Assembly (NCBI GenBank): GCA_041392305.1
Contig: JAWKMJ010000018.1
Coordinates: 1-64,000, forward strand
Reading direction: 5' to 3'
Source: JAGQYP01 sp041392305
GTDB taxonomy: Bacteria; Bacteroidota; Bacteroidia; Flavobacteriales_D; Crocinitomicaceae
Length of the DNA: 64,000 nucleotides
Shown: one piece after another, positions 36,464 to 45,466 of the stretch
Position numbering within the stretch: the first letter of the stretch is position 1
Layout: each line of letters begins with the position of its first letter
Position numbers and translations under genes: made by a program
Notes under the pieces: generated by a model
What the model saw: the letters and a program-made list of their open reading frames with translations, nothing else
What the model was told of the DNA's origin: nothing
Databases searched by the model: none

Positions 36464-39250
36464 ATGAAACTATTAGGAATTCTCATTTTTCTCTTCTCCA
36501 TTCAAATTGTAAACGCGCAAAAACCACCTAGTCCTGAAGAACTTTGGGCTACATGGGAAAATGACACCGTTCCTCCAGCCAAAAGAGCCCGAGCATATAG
36601 TACTTTTATATGGTACAATGTATTGTATGTAAATCCAGATTCTGCTTTCAAAATGGCCGAAATTGAATATGAATTTGCGGAAAAACATGAATTGGAAGAT
36701 TTCAAAGGAAATGCCTTAAACATGAAAGCCATGGCGCTTCAATTAATGTTTAAATATGAAGAATCCATTGCTTTCATGGAAAAGAGTATTGAAGTCTACC
36801 AAAAAGCCGGACATGAAAGAAATGCAACTGTGGTGTATGGAAATCTTGCTTATCTCTATCAACTTATTCATGATTATGACAAAACACTTGCCCTTTATCA
36901 AGAAGTCTTAAAAAGAGGTCAAGAGAAAAAAGAAGGAAATTTAATTCGGATGGGGATTTCTGGAATTGCTCGCGTACTGATTATCAGAGGTAATTATTCT
37001 GAAGCATCTCGTTTTATTGAGACTGAACTAAAAAAAGAAATTAATCCATTAAGTAGTATTGATAGATCAAGGGTGTATAGTACTTTGAGTGAAGCATATT
37101 CTCATCAGGGAAAATTTGATAAATCAATCGAACTTTCTCAGGAAGCATTTAGAGTCATGGATTCTCTCCAAGAAAATGATCAGCTTGCGGCTGTGGCCAA
37201 TAATCTGGGAGTTAACTATGAAAAAACAGGTCAGTTTGAAAAAGCAGAGGAAATGTACAACATAAGTTATAACATTCATCTAAAAGATGCCAATAAGAGA
37301 AAAATTGTCCATGCACTTCATAATATTGCCGGAATTATGAGTCATAAAAAGGAGTATTCCCAATCGCTTGAAATCTATAAAAACTGTCTTGAAATTGAAA
37401 ACCTTATTCGTGATGCAGGAATTCGTTCTAGAATTTATGAAAATATGGGGAGTTGCTATAGAAATCTAAATGAATTTGATTCTTCCGTAATTGTGTTAGA
37501 TTCATCTCTTCAAATCGCCAAAAACGCTAGATTATTTGAACAGATCATTGCGACTTACATGGATCTCATGATGACACATTTTAATTTCGGAAAGTTGAAT
37601 GAAGCTAATGAATACTCCGATAAGCTTATCAAGGAAAGAATCTATCAGATTAAAAATAATTTCGGTTTCATGTCTGAAGATGAAAAATTCAATTTCTTCA
37701 GAACTATGGGAGATGACTTCCATACCGCATATAATTTAGCCGCTAAGGAATTTGAAAACTCAAATAAAGCTAAAGAAAGATCCTATGATGTTGCTTTGTT
37801 TTCTAAAGGAATTCTGCTCAAAAGTTCTGCATTAATCCGTCAAATCATTTTAAGCTCTGGAGATCCTGAACTGATTCAATCCTATGAAGATTGGATCGCT
37901 CAAAAAAGAATGATCTCAAAAGGATTAGCTGTTGGAATAGATGTTTCAGAAATGGAAAAAAAAGCCGAAGAAATAGAGAAAAAACTTGCCTTTAAATCTC
38001 AACAATTACAGGAAGTATTAAATGTACAAAACTTATCATGGAAAAAGGTTCGAGATCACCTAAAGGATAATGAAATTGCAATTGAAATCATTCAATTTAG
38101 ATTGAGAGATTTCTATACACGATTAAATGATTCGAGTACTTTGGTATACGCCGCATTGATTATAAATAAAAACTCTCAATATCCTGAATTCGTAAAATTA
38201 TTTAATTCCTCCGAGTTGGAAGAATTCCTGAAAACGCATGCGGGAACATCCTATGAGCAGATCAACAATATCTATGGAACAAGTAAAAAACCAAATTCCA
38301 AATTGTACGAGCTTATTTGGCAACCGATTGAACCCTATGTAAAAAAAGGACAGAAAATCTATTTATCTCCTGATGGATTGCTGCACAAAATTTCTTTCCC
38401 ATCCATTTCTAAAGAAAAAGACTTGTACCTCAATGAAATTTATGATTTAGAAGTTCTTTCTTCAACGGGAAAATTGGTTTATCCAGAAAAAACAGAGTTG
38501 ACAACTGAATCCAAAATCGCACTATTTGGAGGGATTCAATATTCCACCCAGGAGGAACAAAATGTTGTCTGGGATTATCTGGAAGGGACAAAAACAGAAG
38601 TGCAGGAGATTCAGAAAATATTGAAGGAAAAAGCTTTTGGTTCTGAAGTTTACTCAGCAAGTGAAGCAAGTGAAGAAGCATTCAAAAGAACGGCTGAAAG
38701 TGTCAACTATCTGCATATTGCGACACATGGTTTCTTCTTTCCAGACATGTCTAAATCCAAAGAAGACCTTGAAACGGAATATATTGAAACTATCGCTTTT
38801 AGAGGATCCAATTCTCTGGCAGCTCGAAATTTTGTCAATACAACCAACCCTATGATGCGCTCAGGATTGGTTTTTGCTGGAGCCAATAAAGTTTGGTCAG
38901 ATAGCACTTCTTCCGGAGATGATGGTGTACTCACAGCTGATGAAGTGGGTACTTTGGATTTAAGAAAATCAAATCTGATTGTACTTTCCGCTTGTGAAAC
39001 TGGGTTAGGAGAAATTCGAGAAAGTGAAGGAGTTTATGGGCTCAAAAGATCTTTCAAATTGGCGGGAGCAAAATATTTGATTATTTCGTTGTGGCAAGTA
39101 CCAGACAAAGAAACTTCGGAGTTCATGACACGATTTTATGAGCACTTGACGGTCTCCGGAGAAATCAAATCATCCTTTCACAAAACTCAAAAAGAAATGA
39201 GTGAAAAATATGACCCTTATTTTTGGGGTGCATTTGTATTAATTGAGTAA
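36464..39250 (+). CDS. Secreted TPR-CHAT protein
   Basis: This 928-residue protein has a signal peptide (MKLLGILIFLFSIQIVNAQ). About eight TPR units span residues 60-420 (for example AVVYGNLAYLYQLIHDYDKTLALYQEVL-like spacing). A helical linker with KKAEEIEKKLAFKSQQ follows, then a C-terminal CHAT caspase-like peptidase domain. The catalytic dyad is His755 in IATHGFF and Cys844 in LSACETGLGE, followed by GAKYLIISLWQVPD. The signal peptide places it in the periplasm or at the surface, unlike cytoplasmic CRISPR- or gasdermin-linked CHAT proteins. The target is unknown; a small secreted protein follows 27 bases later. Confidence 0.88.
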   Translation: MKLLGILIFLFSIQIVNAQKPPSPEELWATWENDTVPPAKRARAYSTFIWYNVLYVNPDSAFKMAEIEYEFAEKHELEDFKGNALNMKAMALQLMFKYEESIAFMEKSIEVYQKAGHERNATVVYGNLAYLYQLIHDYDKTLALYQEVLKRGQEKKEGNLIRMGISGIARVLIIRGNYSEASRFIETELKKEINPLSSIDRSRVYSTLSEAYSHQGKFDKSIELSQEAFRVMDSLQENDQLAAVANNLGVNYEKTGQFEKAEEMYNISYNIHLKDANKRKIVHALHNIAGIMSHKKEYSQSLEIYKNCLEIENLIRDAGIRSRIYENMGSCYRNLNEFDSSVIVLDSSLQIAKNARLFEQIIATYMDLMMTHFNFGKLNEANEYSDKLIKERIYQIKNNFGFMSEDEKFNFFRTMGDDFHTAYNLAAKEFENSNKAKERSYDVALFSKGILLKSSALIRQIILSSGDPELIQSYEDWIAQKRMISKGLAVGIDVSEMEKKAEEIEKKLAFKSQQLQEVLNVQNLSWKKVRDHLKDNEIAIEIIQFRLRDFYTRLNDSSTLVYAALIINKNSQYPEFVKLFNSSELEEFLKTHAGTSYEQINNIYGTSKKPNSKLYELIWQPIEPYVKKGQKIYLSPDGLLHKISFPSISKEKDLYLNEIYDLEVLSSTGKLVYPEKTELTTESKIALFGGIQYSTQEEQNVVWDYLEGTKTEVQEIQKILKEKAFGSEVYSASEASEEAFKRTAESVNYLHIATHGFFFPDMSKSKEDLETEYIETIAFRGSNSLAARNFVNTTNPMMRSGLVFAGANKVWSDSTSSGDDGVLTADEVGTLDLRKSNLIVLSACETGLGEIRESEGVYGLKRSFKLAGAKYLIISLWQVPDKETSEFMTRFYEHLTVSGEIKSSFHKTQKEMSEKYDPYFWGAFVLIE

Positions 39251-39277
39251 ATTAGATCAAACAAAAATTAAAAAAAC

Positions 39278-39655
39278 ATGAAAACACTTTTTGCAACTTC
39301 AATTACTGCCTTCTTACTTTTCTTCTCAAGTTCCATTTTTGCTCAGGATCCTATTCAGGTGAATGCTGGTAAAAAAGCAGTTTTCGTTTACGAAACAATG
39401 GATCAGGATTTTACAACATTTGGTTATGCGAAAGCGGATAAATCAAGTGCCAAAATGATTTGTTTTTCAAACATGACGGCCGATGTAGATGGAAATCCTC
39501 ACAAATGTTCGATGGGAGCTTACTATACTTCAGATGAATTTGATATTCATTATTTAGGTACGGAAGGGAGCTTCATCAAATGTTCTGCAGACCCTGATGG
39601 AAAAGGAGACAAAATTTTCTATATTGAGAAGTCTGCTGTTGTATTTGAAGATTAA
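39278..39655 (+). CDS. Small secreted protein of unknown function
   Basis: This 125-residue protein has a strong signal peptide (MKTLFATSITAFLLFFSSSIFAQ). The mature part is about 100 residues with four Cys (MICFS, KCSMG, IKCSA), likely forming disulfides. I do not recognise the family. It follows the TPR-CHAT gene by 27 bases and may be its partner or substrate; that is inference from position only. Confidence 0.65.
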   Translation: MKTLFATSITAFLLFFSSSIFAQDPIQVNAGKKAVFVYETMDQDFTTFGYAKADKSSAKMICFSNMTADVDGNPHKCSMGAYYTSDEFDIHYLGTEGSFIKCSADPDGKGDKIFYIEKSAVVFED

Positions 39656-39674
39656 TCCGATTCCCAAATATTCC

Positions 39675-39682
39675 TATCTTTG
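39675..39682 (+). promoter_or_regulatory. Putative -7 box TATCTTTG
   Basis: TATCTTTG is an exact TAnnTTTG match. It lies 61 bases before a perfect terminator stem with no ORF between, which suggests a small RNA. No clear TTG -33 element at the expected distance. Confidence 0.35.
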
Positions 39683-39688
39683 ATTCGA

Positions 39689-39772
39689 TGAGGATCGAAA
39701 TAATTAAAGAATATTCAAGCTACATATCGGAAACGAACTCGAGAAGATCGAACCATTTCGATCTTCTTTATT
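39689..39772 (+). ncRNA. Candidate small RNA, about 84 bases
   Basis: The stretch between the -7 box (39675-39682) and the perfect terminator (39743-39772) holds no ORF. The predicted transcript begins near 39689 and contains ATGAGGATCGAAATA upstream, partly repeating the terminator word GATCGAA. Start and existence are inferred from the two signals only. Confidence 0.35.
39743..39772 (+). terminator. Strong Rho-independent terminator
   Basis: Perfect 10-bp stem GAAGATCGAA/TTCGATCTTC (39743-39752 and 39757-39766) with CCAT loop, followed by TTTATTTTT. It ends either the CHAT operon or a separate small RNA. Confidence 0.85.
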
Positions 39773-39831
39773 TTTGCTTGAATCGTTTTTTTGAAAAACA
39801 AAATTCAAATATGTGCTAATCTGAACACGAA

Positions 39832-40593
39832 ATGTATCCTAAAATTCTAATCATCATACCTTGTTACAATGAAGCCGAAAGACTGGAAAAACAGGCATTT
39901 ATTGATTTTGTGAAATGTGAACCCGATTTTCATTTTCTATTTGTAAATGATGGAAGTAAGGATCAAACCGAAAAGATCATCCTGGACCTTGAATCTGAGA
40001 ATCTTAATTTCTTTGCACATAGTCTTAGCTCAAATAAAGGCAAAGCTGAAGCCATTCGAAGTGGGGTAAATTTTGCTTCGGGCAATAACTTGGAATTCGA
40101 TTTTATAGGCTATATAGACGCAGATTTAGCTGTACCACTCTCAGAACTTATTCTTCTTAGGAAACAAATTATTGAAAACCATAAACTGAAATTTTTAATG
40201 GGGGTTCGTCTTGCACGTCTTGGAGCAAATATCCAAAGGAACAATACAAGACATTATATGGGTCGTGTTTTTGCTACGGTTGTTAGTACAATGCTTCATG
40301 AACCCACATACGACACCCAATGCGGAGCAAAACTAATACACAGAGATATTGCTCGTCAACTTTTTGCTGACTCTTTCACTAGTAGGTGGTTTTTTGACGT
40401 CGAACTCATTTTTAGAATAAAAAAATACTTTCCCGAACTACTCAAAAATAATCAGGTACTCGAAGTTCCCCTCAACGTTTGGATTGAAAAAGGAGACTCT
40501 AGACTCAAGATGATTGATTTTCTTAAAGCTCCTGTCGAACTTTTGAGCATTAAAAGTAGATATAGCAAGAGCAAGAGTAGGGAGCAAGAGTAG
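39832..40593 (+). CDS. Family 2 glycosyltransferase (dolichyl-phosphate glucosyltransferase-like)
   Basis: This 253-residue soluble GT-A enzyme starts with KILIIIPCYNEAERL, has FVNDGSKDQTE, SSNKGKAEAIRSGV, the metal-binding DAD in GYIDADLAVP, and DTQCGAKLIHRD, typical of the DPM/ALG5-like group. It transfers a sugar to polyprenyl phosphate or another acceptor. The last residues (SKSKSREQE) are encoded by the start of a 13-base microsatellite, and the stop lies in its second unit, so the natural C-terminus was probably rewritten by the repeat. Confidence 0.85.
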   Translation: MYPKILIIIPCYNEAERLEKQAFIDFVKCEPDFHFLFVNDGSKDQTEKIILDLESENLNFFAHSLSSNKGKAEAIRSGVNFASGNNLEFDFIGYIDADLAVPLSELILLRKQIIENHKLKFLMGVRLARLGANIQRNNTRHYMGRVFATVVSTMLHEPTYDTQCGAKLIHRDIARQLFADSFTSRWFFDVELIFRIKKYFPELLKNNQVLEVPLNVWIEKGDSRLKMIDFLKAPVELLSIKSRYSKSKSREQE

Positions 40594-40732
40594 GGAGCAA
40601 GAGTAGGGAGCAAGAGTAGGGAGCAAGAGTAGGGAGCAAGAGTAGGGAGCAAGAGTAAGGAGCAAGAGCAAGAGCAAGAGCAAGAGTAGGGAGCAAGAGC
40701 AAGAGCAAGAGTACGGAGCAAGAGTACGGATT
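40565..40732. repeat. 13-base tandem array plus GAGCAA hexamers
   Basis: Seven units of AGTAGGGAGCAAG (40576-40666, the last with one change) are flanked by AGCAAG hexamers on both sides and one more 13-mer at 40685-40697. The array starts in the last codons of the GT2 gene. Two AACTTAG heptamers follow at 40738-40751, just before the PhnA start. The GAGCAA hexamer recurs inside the arsI gene. Confidence 0.85.
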
Positions 40733-40759
40733 AGGAGAACTTAGAACTTAGAACAAAAT

Positions 40760-41326
40760 ATGAAACAAACAGAACAAGAATTATTGACTAGAAGTAACTC
40801 CACTTGTGAATTATGTGGATCGAAAGAAAATTTATCACCTATAGCTGTGGAGCCTCGGGAAGACAACTTATTGGTTTGTGCTACTTGTAAAGCGCAAATA
40901 GAAAACCCGGATAGCATGGATGCGAACCATTGGCGCTGTTTGAATGACTCCATGTGGAGCGAATTCCCAGCGGTTAAAATCATGGCTTGGCGACTATTAA
41001 ACCGAATTCAGGCGGAAGGTTGGCCAAGAGATTTATTGGACATGCTTTATTTGGATGATGAAGAATCTGATTGGGCCAAGGCATCAGGAGATGGTGTTGA
41101 AGCAGACGAAAATGCTGTTGTCCATAGGGATTCCAATGGAGCCGTACTTGAAGCCGGGGATACTGTTGTTCTGATCAAAGACTTGGATGTAAAAGGTGCC
41201 AATTTTACTGCTAAAAGAGGGACGGCCGTAAGAAACATTACTTTGGTGCATGATAATCCAGAACAGATTGAAGGCCGAGTGGAAGGTCAGAAAATTGTGA
41301 TTTTGACTCAGTACGTGAAGAAATAA
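40760..41326 (+). CDS. PhnA/YjdM-family zinc-ribbon protein
   Basis: This 188-residue protein has an N-terminal zinc ribbon with Cys16, Cys19, Cys40 and Cys43 (STCELCG and LVCATCK). The C-terminal PhnA domain has VVHRDSNGAVLEAGDTVVLIKDLDVKG, TAKRGTAVRNI and VEGQKIVILTQYVKK. Despite the name it is not shown to act in phosphonate use; the function is unclear. It follows two AACTTAG heptamers. Confidence 0.9.
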   Translation: MKQTEQELLTRSNSTCELCGSKENLSPIAVEPREDNLLVCATCKAQIENPDSMDANHWRCLNDSMWSEFPAVKIMAWRLLNRIQAEGWPRDLLDMLYLDDEESDWAKASGDGVEADENAVVHRDSNGAVLEAGDTVVLIKDLDVKGANFTAKRGTAVRNITLVHDNPEQIEGRVEGQKIVILTQYVKK

Positions 41327-41392
41327 AAATTTTAGATTGAAAAGGCAGTATAGATCCTATTCGTACTTCTAAAATCGTAAATCATACTTCAA

Positions 41393-42985
41393 ATGCCCTT
41401 AAGCTCATTTAGTCTAGAACAAATTTTTCCGCTCTACATTGCAGCAGGCTTGTTGTTTGTTTCTATGATGCTTTGGCCTAAACAACGAACACTTGGCTTG
41501 CTCTTTCTTGTTCTCGGTGCGTTTGGAATGTCTTATTTTGTCTGCGCTCTGGATCCTTTTTTAATGGTTTGGGATGAACAGTACCATGCGCTGGTTGGGA
41601 AAAATATGAGTACGGATTTTTTCACACCGATGCTGTACAATGGAAATCCCGTTCCACATGATCCACATCTTTGGATTGAAAATGAAATTTGGCTCCACAA
41701 ACAACCTTTTTTTCTATGGCAAATTGCACTTTCCATTAAGATTTTTGGTCCTTCGGTAATGGCAGTTAGATTGCCCAGCATGATCTTGTTTTCCATTCTC
41801 CCATTTCTCATCTACCGAATTGGAAAAATTGCTATAAATGAAAACACGGGATATTTAGGTGGACTGCTTTTCAGTTGTTCCTATTTCGCTCTAGGACTTT
41901 CTGCTGGCCACTTTCATACGGATCATAATGACCTGTCATTTCTTTTTTACCTCACAGCTAGTTTTTGGGCATGGTTTGAATACCAAAATTCAAATAAGAA
42001 ATACTGGTTGATTCTCATTGGGGTTTTCAGCGGATTTGCTGTGCTAACAAAATGGTTAATGGGACTTCTTGTCTATGTAATTTGGTTCTTGACAGAGTTC
42101 TTTTTCGACAAGGAAAATAGATGGAAAATCAAAACATACATTCCACTTTTTGGATCTGAACTGATTTCGGTTCTTATCTTTCTTCCATGGCAGATTTATA
42201 TCTTAAACCAATGGCCCGAACAAGCTAATTACGAGTTTGCCTACAATTCCAAGCATTTCTTTGAACCTGTAGAAGGTCATGCCGGCACCATTTGGTATCA
42301 TTTTCAAGAAGGCGCAGATTACATGTATGGCTCGGGAGATGGTAATCCCAAAAATGGATTTGGTTGGTTTGACTTCTTACTAACTCTTGGCCTGATTTCC
42401 TTGCTTTTTAAAGTGGAAAAAAGAAAACAATTGAGCATGATTTTGAGCACAGTTGTATTCATTTACCTTTTCTATTCCATTGCGGAAACAAAAATGCCCG
42501 CTTTTACTGTAATTGCCATGCCCTTTTTACTTCTAGGTGCTGGAACATTTCTAGATACTTTGTTTGATCGTTTGAAAGAAAAATGGAAATCGGTTGTCTT
42601 GCACCATCTGCTTTTTATAGGGTTTACAGGATACATATTGGTCAATTTCCTTAATATTGATCGGGTTGAAATGCATCATTCTGAGAATCCACGGCAAAAA
42701 AATCCCGTCAGAGAATCCTTAATACGGAATCATAAATTTGTTGTTCAAGTCAGAGAAATGAATCTGGACGAAAACTACCTTATTTTCAACACCAACATGA
42801 CTGTACATGGAAATATTCCCATAATGTTTTTTACTGGTTTAAAAGCCTATGATTACTTACCAAAAAAGGAATGGATACCCGAACTTAAATCGAAGAATTA
42901 TAAAATTGCCGTGATGCAAGACGGCGTTCTACCAGATTATATCCAAAACGATCCCGAAATATTAATTATTCACCCAAATGAATAA
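41393..42985 (+). CDS. GT39/ArnT-like membrane glycosyltransferase
   Basis: This 530-residue protein has about 11-12 helices and a C-terminal soluble tail. The first loop holds VWDEQYHALVGKNM, with the acidic pair typical of PMT/ArnT GT-C enzymes, and later KQPFFLWQIALSIKIFGPSVMAVRLPS, the conserved KPPL-like region. It transfers a sugar from a polyprenyl phosphate carrier at the outer face of the inner membrane. The GT2 gene upstream could make that carrier-linked sugar. Confidence 0.85.
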   Translation: MPLSSFSLEQIFPLYIAAGLLFVSMMLWPKQRTLGLLFLVLGAFGMSYFVCALDPFLMVWDEQYHALVGKNMSTDFFTPMLYNGNPVPHDPHLWIENEIWLHKQPFFLWQIALSIKIFGPSVMAVRLPSMILFSILPFLIYRIGKIAINENTGYLGGLLFSCSYFALGLSAGHFHTDHNDLSFLFYLTASFWAWFEYQNSNKKYWLILIGVFSGFAVLTKWLMGLLVYVIWFLTEFFFDKENRWKIKTYIPLFGSELISVLIFLPWQIYILNQWPEQANYEFAYNSKHFFEPVEGHAGTIWYHFQEGADYMYGSGDGNPKNGFGWFDFLLTLGLISLLFKVEKRKQLSMILSTVVFIYLFYSIAETKMPAFTVIAMPFLLLGAGTFLDTLFDRLKEKWKSVVLHHLLFIGFTGYILVNFLNIDRVEMHHSENPRQKNPVRESLIRNHKFVVQVREMNLDENYLIFNTNMTVHGNIPIMFFTGLKAYDYLPKKEWIPELKSKNYKIAVMQDGVLPDYIQNDPEILIIHPNE

Positions 42986-43024
42986 GCTATTCCTTTCATA
43001 ACTAATTTATTACTTCTTTTTCCT

Positions 43025-43032
43025 TATCTTTG
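43025..43032 (+). promoter_or_regulatory. Putative -7 box TATCTTTG
   Basis: Exact TAnnTTTG match, 33 bases before the ATG of the T9SS protein. This supports the ATG at 43066 rather than the TTG at 43030, which would lie inside the promoter. Confidence 0.5.
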
Positions 43033-43065
43033 ATTGAATCATTTATCAATTTAAACTCATTTGCT

Positions 43066-44460
43066 ATGAAGAAATTCTACGTTGCTTTAACCGCTTTATC
43101 TTTTACACTTTTCGGAATCGCTCAAACCGAAATTGAACCATTTGCCCCTTCTGTACCTGGTACTTATTTAGGAGATTTTCAAACTTTTTCTCAAAGCGCC
43201 AACGTCCCTGCTACTTCTACTTTTGATGAAGAAGGAGATGTAGGGTCTTATTTTTGGCTATGTGAAAATGGAACAAGCTTTCCAACTATTGGAGGGAACC
43301 CTAACTACGCTTACTGCAGCGTCAACCCTGGAAGCTCTCTTACTTTAATTACCCCTTCGATCGATTTTGGTGTCAACACAACCAACCCAACGGTTAGTTT
43401 TAATTATCTAATCGATGACGGTACAATCACTGCCTCAATAGCAGGAATTATTGGTTTATCGAATCTAGAAGTAATGTACAAAGAAGGTGTTGGGGGAAGT
43501 TGGAATTCTTTGGCAACCTATACCACAGCGACTGCAAATTGGACAAACATTTCCTTACCAATTACAGGAGCAACAAATTTGAATGATATTTATATTGGAT
43601 TTAAAGTGACTACTGTAACGCCGGGAGTAGGTTTACCAGGTGGTTTAGTGGTACTAGATGATATTATTGTCACTGGAGAATCTGCTTGCAGTAATACAAC
43701 AAATACGCTAAATGTTCCTGCTTGTGATTCTTATACAGTTCCTAGTGGAGATGAGATGTATACAGCTTCTCAAACAAATATCAAGGATACCATTCCGAAT
43801 GTGGCAGGATGTGATAGTTTGTTGACCATCAATTTAACTATGGGGTTCTCGAACACCGGTTCAGACATGGTAAGTGCTTGTGATTCTTTGGTTTGGATAG
43901 ATGGAAACACTTATTACACTGACAACAATTCTGCTACCCATATCCTGACAAATCAAGATGGTTGTGATTCTGTTGTTACGCTTAATTTAACAGTAACAAC
44001 ACTAGATCTCAATGTTTCTGTTAATGATCCGGTATTAACAGCAGATCAATCTGGTGCAGCTTATGTTTGGATGAATTGTGCCGATTCTATTCCTATTTCA
44101 GGAGCCAACAATCAATCCTTCACCCCATCTTCAAACGGCGATTATGCGGTGGAAATCACATTGAATGGTTGTAAAGACACCTCGACTTGTAATACGATTG
44201 CAACAGTTTCTTTGGATGAAAATGGATTGTCTGACCTCAGCATTTTCCCAAATCCGACTTCAGGAAACATTTCCATTGATTTTGGTACATGGAATACTTC
44301 AAAGGTCACTATTTTCTCTGCTTCTGGCCAAGAAGTCTTCTCAATGGAGCAGAAAGGTGAGAAAATTATTCAATTCGATTTTGATCAACCAAAAGGCGTT
44401 TACTTGATTGAAATTCGAAACAATCTTGAAGTTGTTCATAAGCGCTTAGTCAAACAGTAA
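43066..44460 (+). CDS. T9SS-exported CDS-repeat adhesin-like protein
   Basis: This 464-residue protein starts at the ATG at 43066 (MKKFYVALTALSFTLFGIAQ signal peptide). A MAM/jelly-roll-like domain fills about 30-210. Two short repeats of the type ACDSYTVPSGD...GCDSLLTINLT and ACDSLVWIDGN...GCDSVVTLNLT follow, typical of surface proteins in Crocinitomicaceae. The C-terminal 75 residues are a type A T9SS sorting domain (LSIFPNPTSGNISIDFG ... GVYLIEIRNN). It is exported to the cell surface; the role is probably adhesion. Confidence 0.87.
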   Translation: MKKFYVALTALSFTLFGIAQTEIEPFAPSVPGTYLGDFQTFSQSANVPATSTFDEEGDVGSYFWLCENGTSFPTIGGNPNYAYCSVNPGSSLTLITPSIDFGVNTTNPTVSFNYLIDDGTITASIAGIIGLSNLEVMYKEGVGGSWNSLATYTTATANWTNISLPITGATNLNDIYIGFKVTTVTPGVGLPGGLVVLDDIIVTGESACSNTTNTLNVPACDSYTVPSGDEMYTASQTNIKDTIPNVAGCDSLLTINLTMGFSNTGSDMVSACDSLVWIDGNTYYTDNNSATHILTNQDGCDSVVTLNLTVTTLDLNVSVNDPVLTADQSGAAYVWMNCADSIPISGANNQSFTPSSNGDYAVEITLNGCKDTSTCNTIATVSLDENGLSDLSIFPNPTSGNISIDFGTWNTSKVTIFSASGQEVFSMEQKGEKIIQFDFDQPKGVYLIEIRNNLEVVHKRLVKQ

Positions 44461-44480
44461 TTTCACGAATTAAAATAACG

Positions 44481-44509
44481 AAAGGGCTACTCAAGGGGTA
44501 GCCTTTTTT
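44481..44509 (+). terminator. Rho-independent terminator of the T9SS gene
   Basis: Stem GGCTAC/GTAGCC (extended by A-T pairs) with a 7-base loop, followed by six T, 20 bases after the stop codon. Confidence 0.85.
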
Positions 44510-44551
44510 ATTGCTTTTAAGAAAACCACCTGTAATAGCTAGATTATTTGC

Positions 44552-44559
44552 TATTTTTG
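44552..44559 (+). promoter_or_regulatory. Putative -7 box TATTTTTG
   Basis: Exact TAnnTTTG match 10 bases before the ATG at 44570. If used, the mscS mRNA would have almost no leader, or translation may start at the second ATG (44579). Confidence 0.45.
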
Positions 44560-44569
44560 CGGCTACCAA

Positions 44570-45466
44570 ATGGAATTTATGAGTCTTTCTGTTAATACAT
44601 GGATCACCATGGGGGTGATTTTAGTTCTGGCAATTATTGTCACCCGAACGATCCGTTTCCTTATTGCCAAGGCCAACAAGCACTCCATTGAAAAACAGAA
44701 AGATCTAACCCGCATCAATTTCTTTAAAAATGCGATTTCTTTCGTTATTTGGTTGGTCGCCATCGGAATTATTATTTCCATGGTACCTGCGCTTAGATCT
44801 GTAGCCGTTACACTTTTAGCTGGAGCCGGTATTTTAGTGGCTGTGATTGGATTCGCCGCACAGGAGGCTTTTGCGAACATTATTGGTGGTATTTTCATCA
44901 TTATTTTTAAACCCTTTCGGATTGGGGACATGATTAAAGTAGGCGCCTTAGATTATGGTATTGTTGAGGATATCACTTTAAGACATACAGTTATCGTAAA
45001 TTTTGAAAATAAACGAATCATTGTGCCTAACTCAAAAATCAGTTCAGACAATATCATCAATGATTCGATTGAAGATGAACGAGTTTGTCGTTTTATTGAG
45101 GTTGGAATTAGTTATGATTCGGATTTGGATCTAGCTATTAAAATTATGCAAGAAGAAGCAATGAAGCACCCACTATGTGTCGATAACCGTACTTCAAAAG
45201 AAAAGAAAAAAGGCTACCCTCAGATAGAAGTCCGGTTTCTTCGTTTCAACGATTATAGTATTGATCTTCGCGCTTATGTGTGGACGAATGATCCGTTAAC
45301 AGCCCTTCGTATGCACAGTGATATCAACCGGTTAATAAAATTGCGTTTCGACAAAGAAGGTATTGAGATTCCTTTTCCATATCGCACGATTGTTTATAAA
45401 AAGGATTTGGAAGAAAAGCAAAATATTGGGAATCCAAACACTTCAAATGAAGATTTAGATTCCTGA
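44570..45466 (+). CDS. mscS: Small-conductance mechanosensitive channel, MscS family
   Basis: This 298-residue protein has three helices (about 10-30, 55-75, 82-112). TM3 carries the pore-lining pattern AGAGILVAVIGFAAQEAFANIIGGIFIIIFKPFRIGD in its usual place, followed by the beta domain with DYGIVEDITLRHTVI and IIVPNSKI. It opens under membrane tension and protects against hypo-osmotic shock. Start is ATG 44570 or 44579. It converges with the beta-CASP gene, overlapping by 12 bases. Confidence 0.92.
   Translation: MEFMSLSVNTWITMGVILVLAIIVTRTIRFLIAKANKHSIEKQKDLTRINFFKNAISFVIWLVAIGIIISMVPALRSVAVTLLAGAGILVAVIGFAAQEAFANIIGGIFIIIFKPFRIGDMIKVGALDYGIVEDITLRHTVIVNFENKRIIVPNSKISSDNIINDSIEDERVCRFIEVGISYDSDLDLAIKIMQEEAMKHPLCVDNRTSKEKKKGYPQIEVRFLRFNDYSIDLRAYVWTNDPLTALRMHSDINRLIKLRFDKEGIEIPFPYRTIVYKKDLEEKQNIGNPNTSNEDLDS

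Noticed and set aside
36464..39250. TPR-CHAT protein as a CRISPR- or gasdermin-type defence effector
   Set aside because: It has a clear signal peptide and no cas, gasdermin or other defence genes nearby.
40438..40721. Leu/Pro-rich minus-strand ORFs across the microsatellite
   Set aside because: They are translations of the repeat array and antisense to the GT2 gene, with no start context or homologous pattern.
40565..40732. CRISPR-like repeat array
   Set aside because: Units are contiguous 13- and 6-base repeats without spacers, and no cas gene is nearby. It is a microsatellite.
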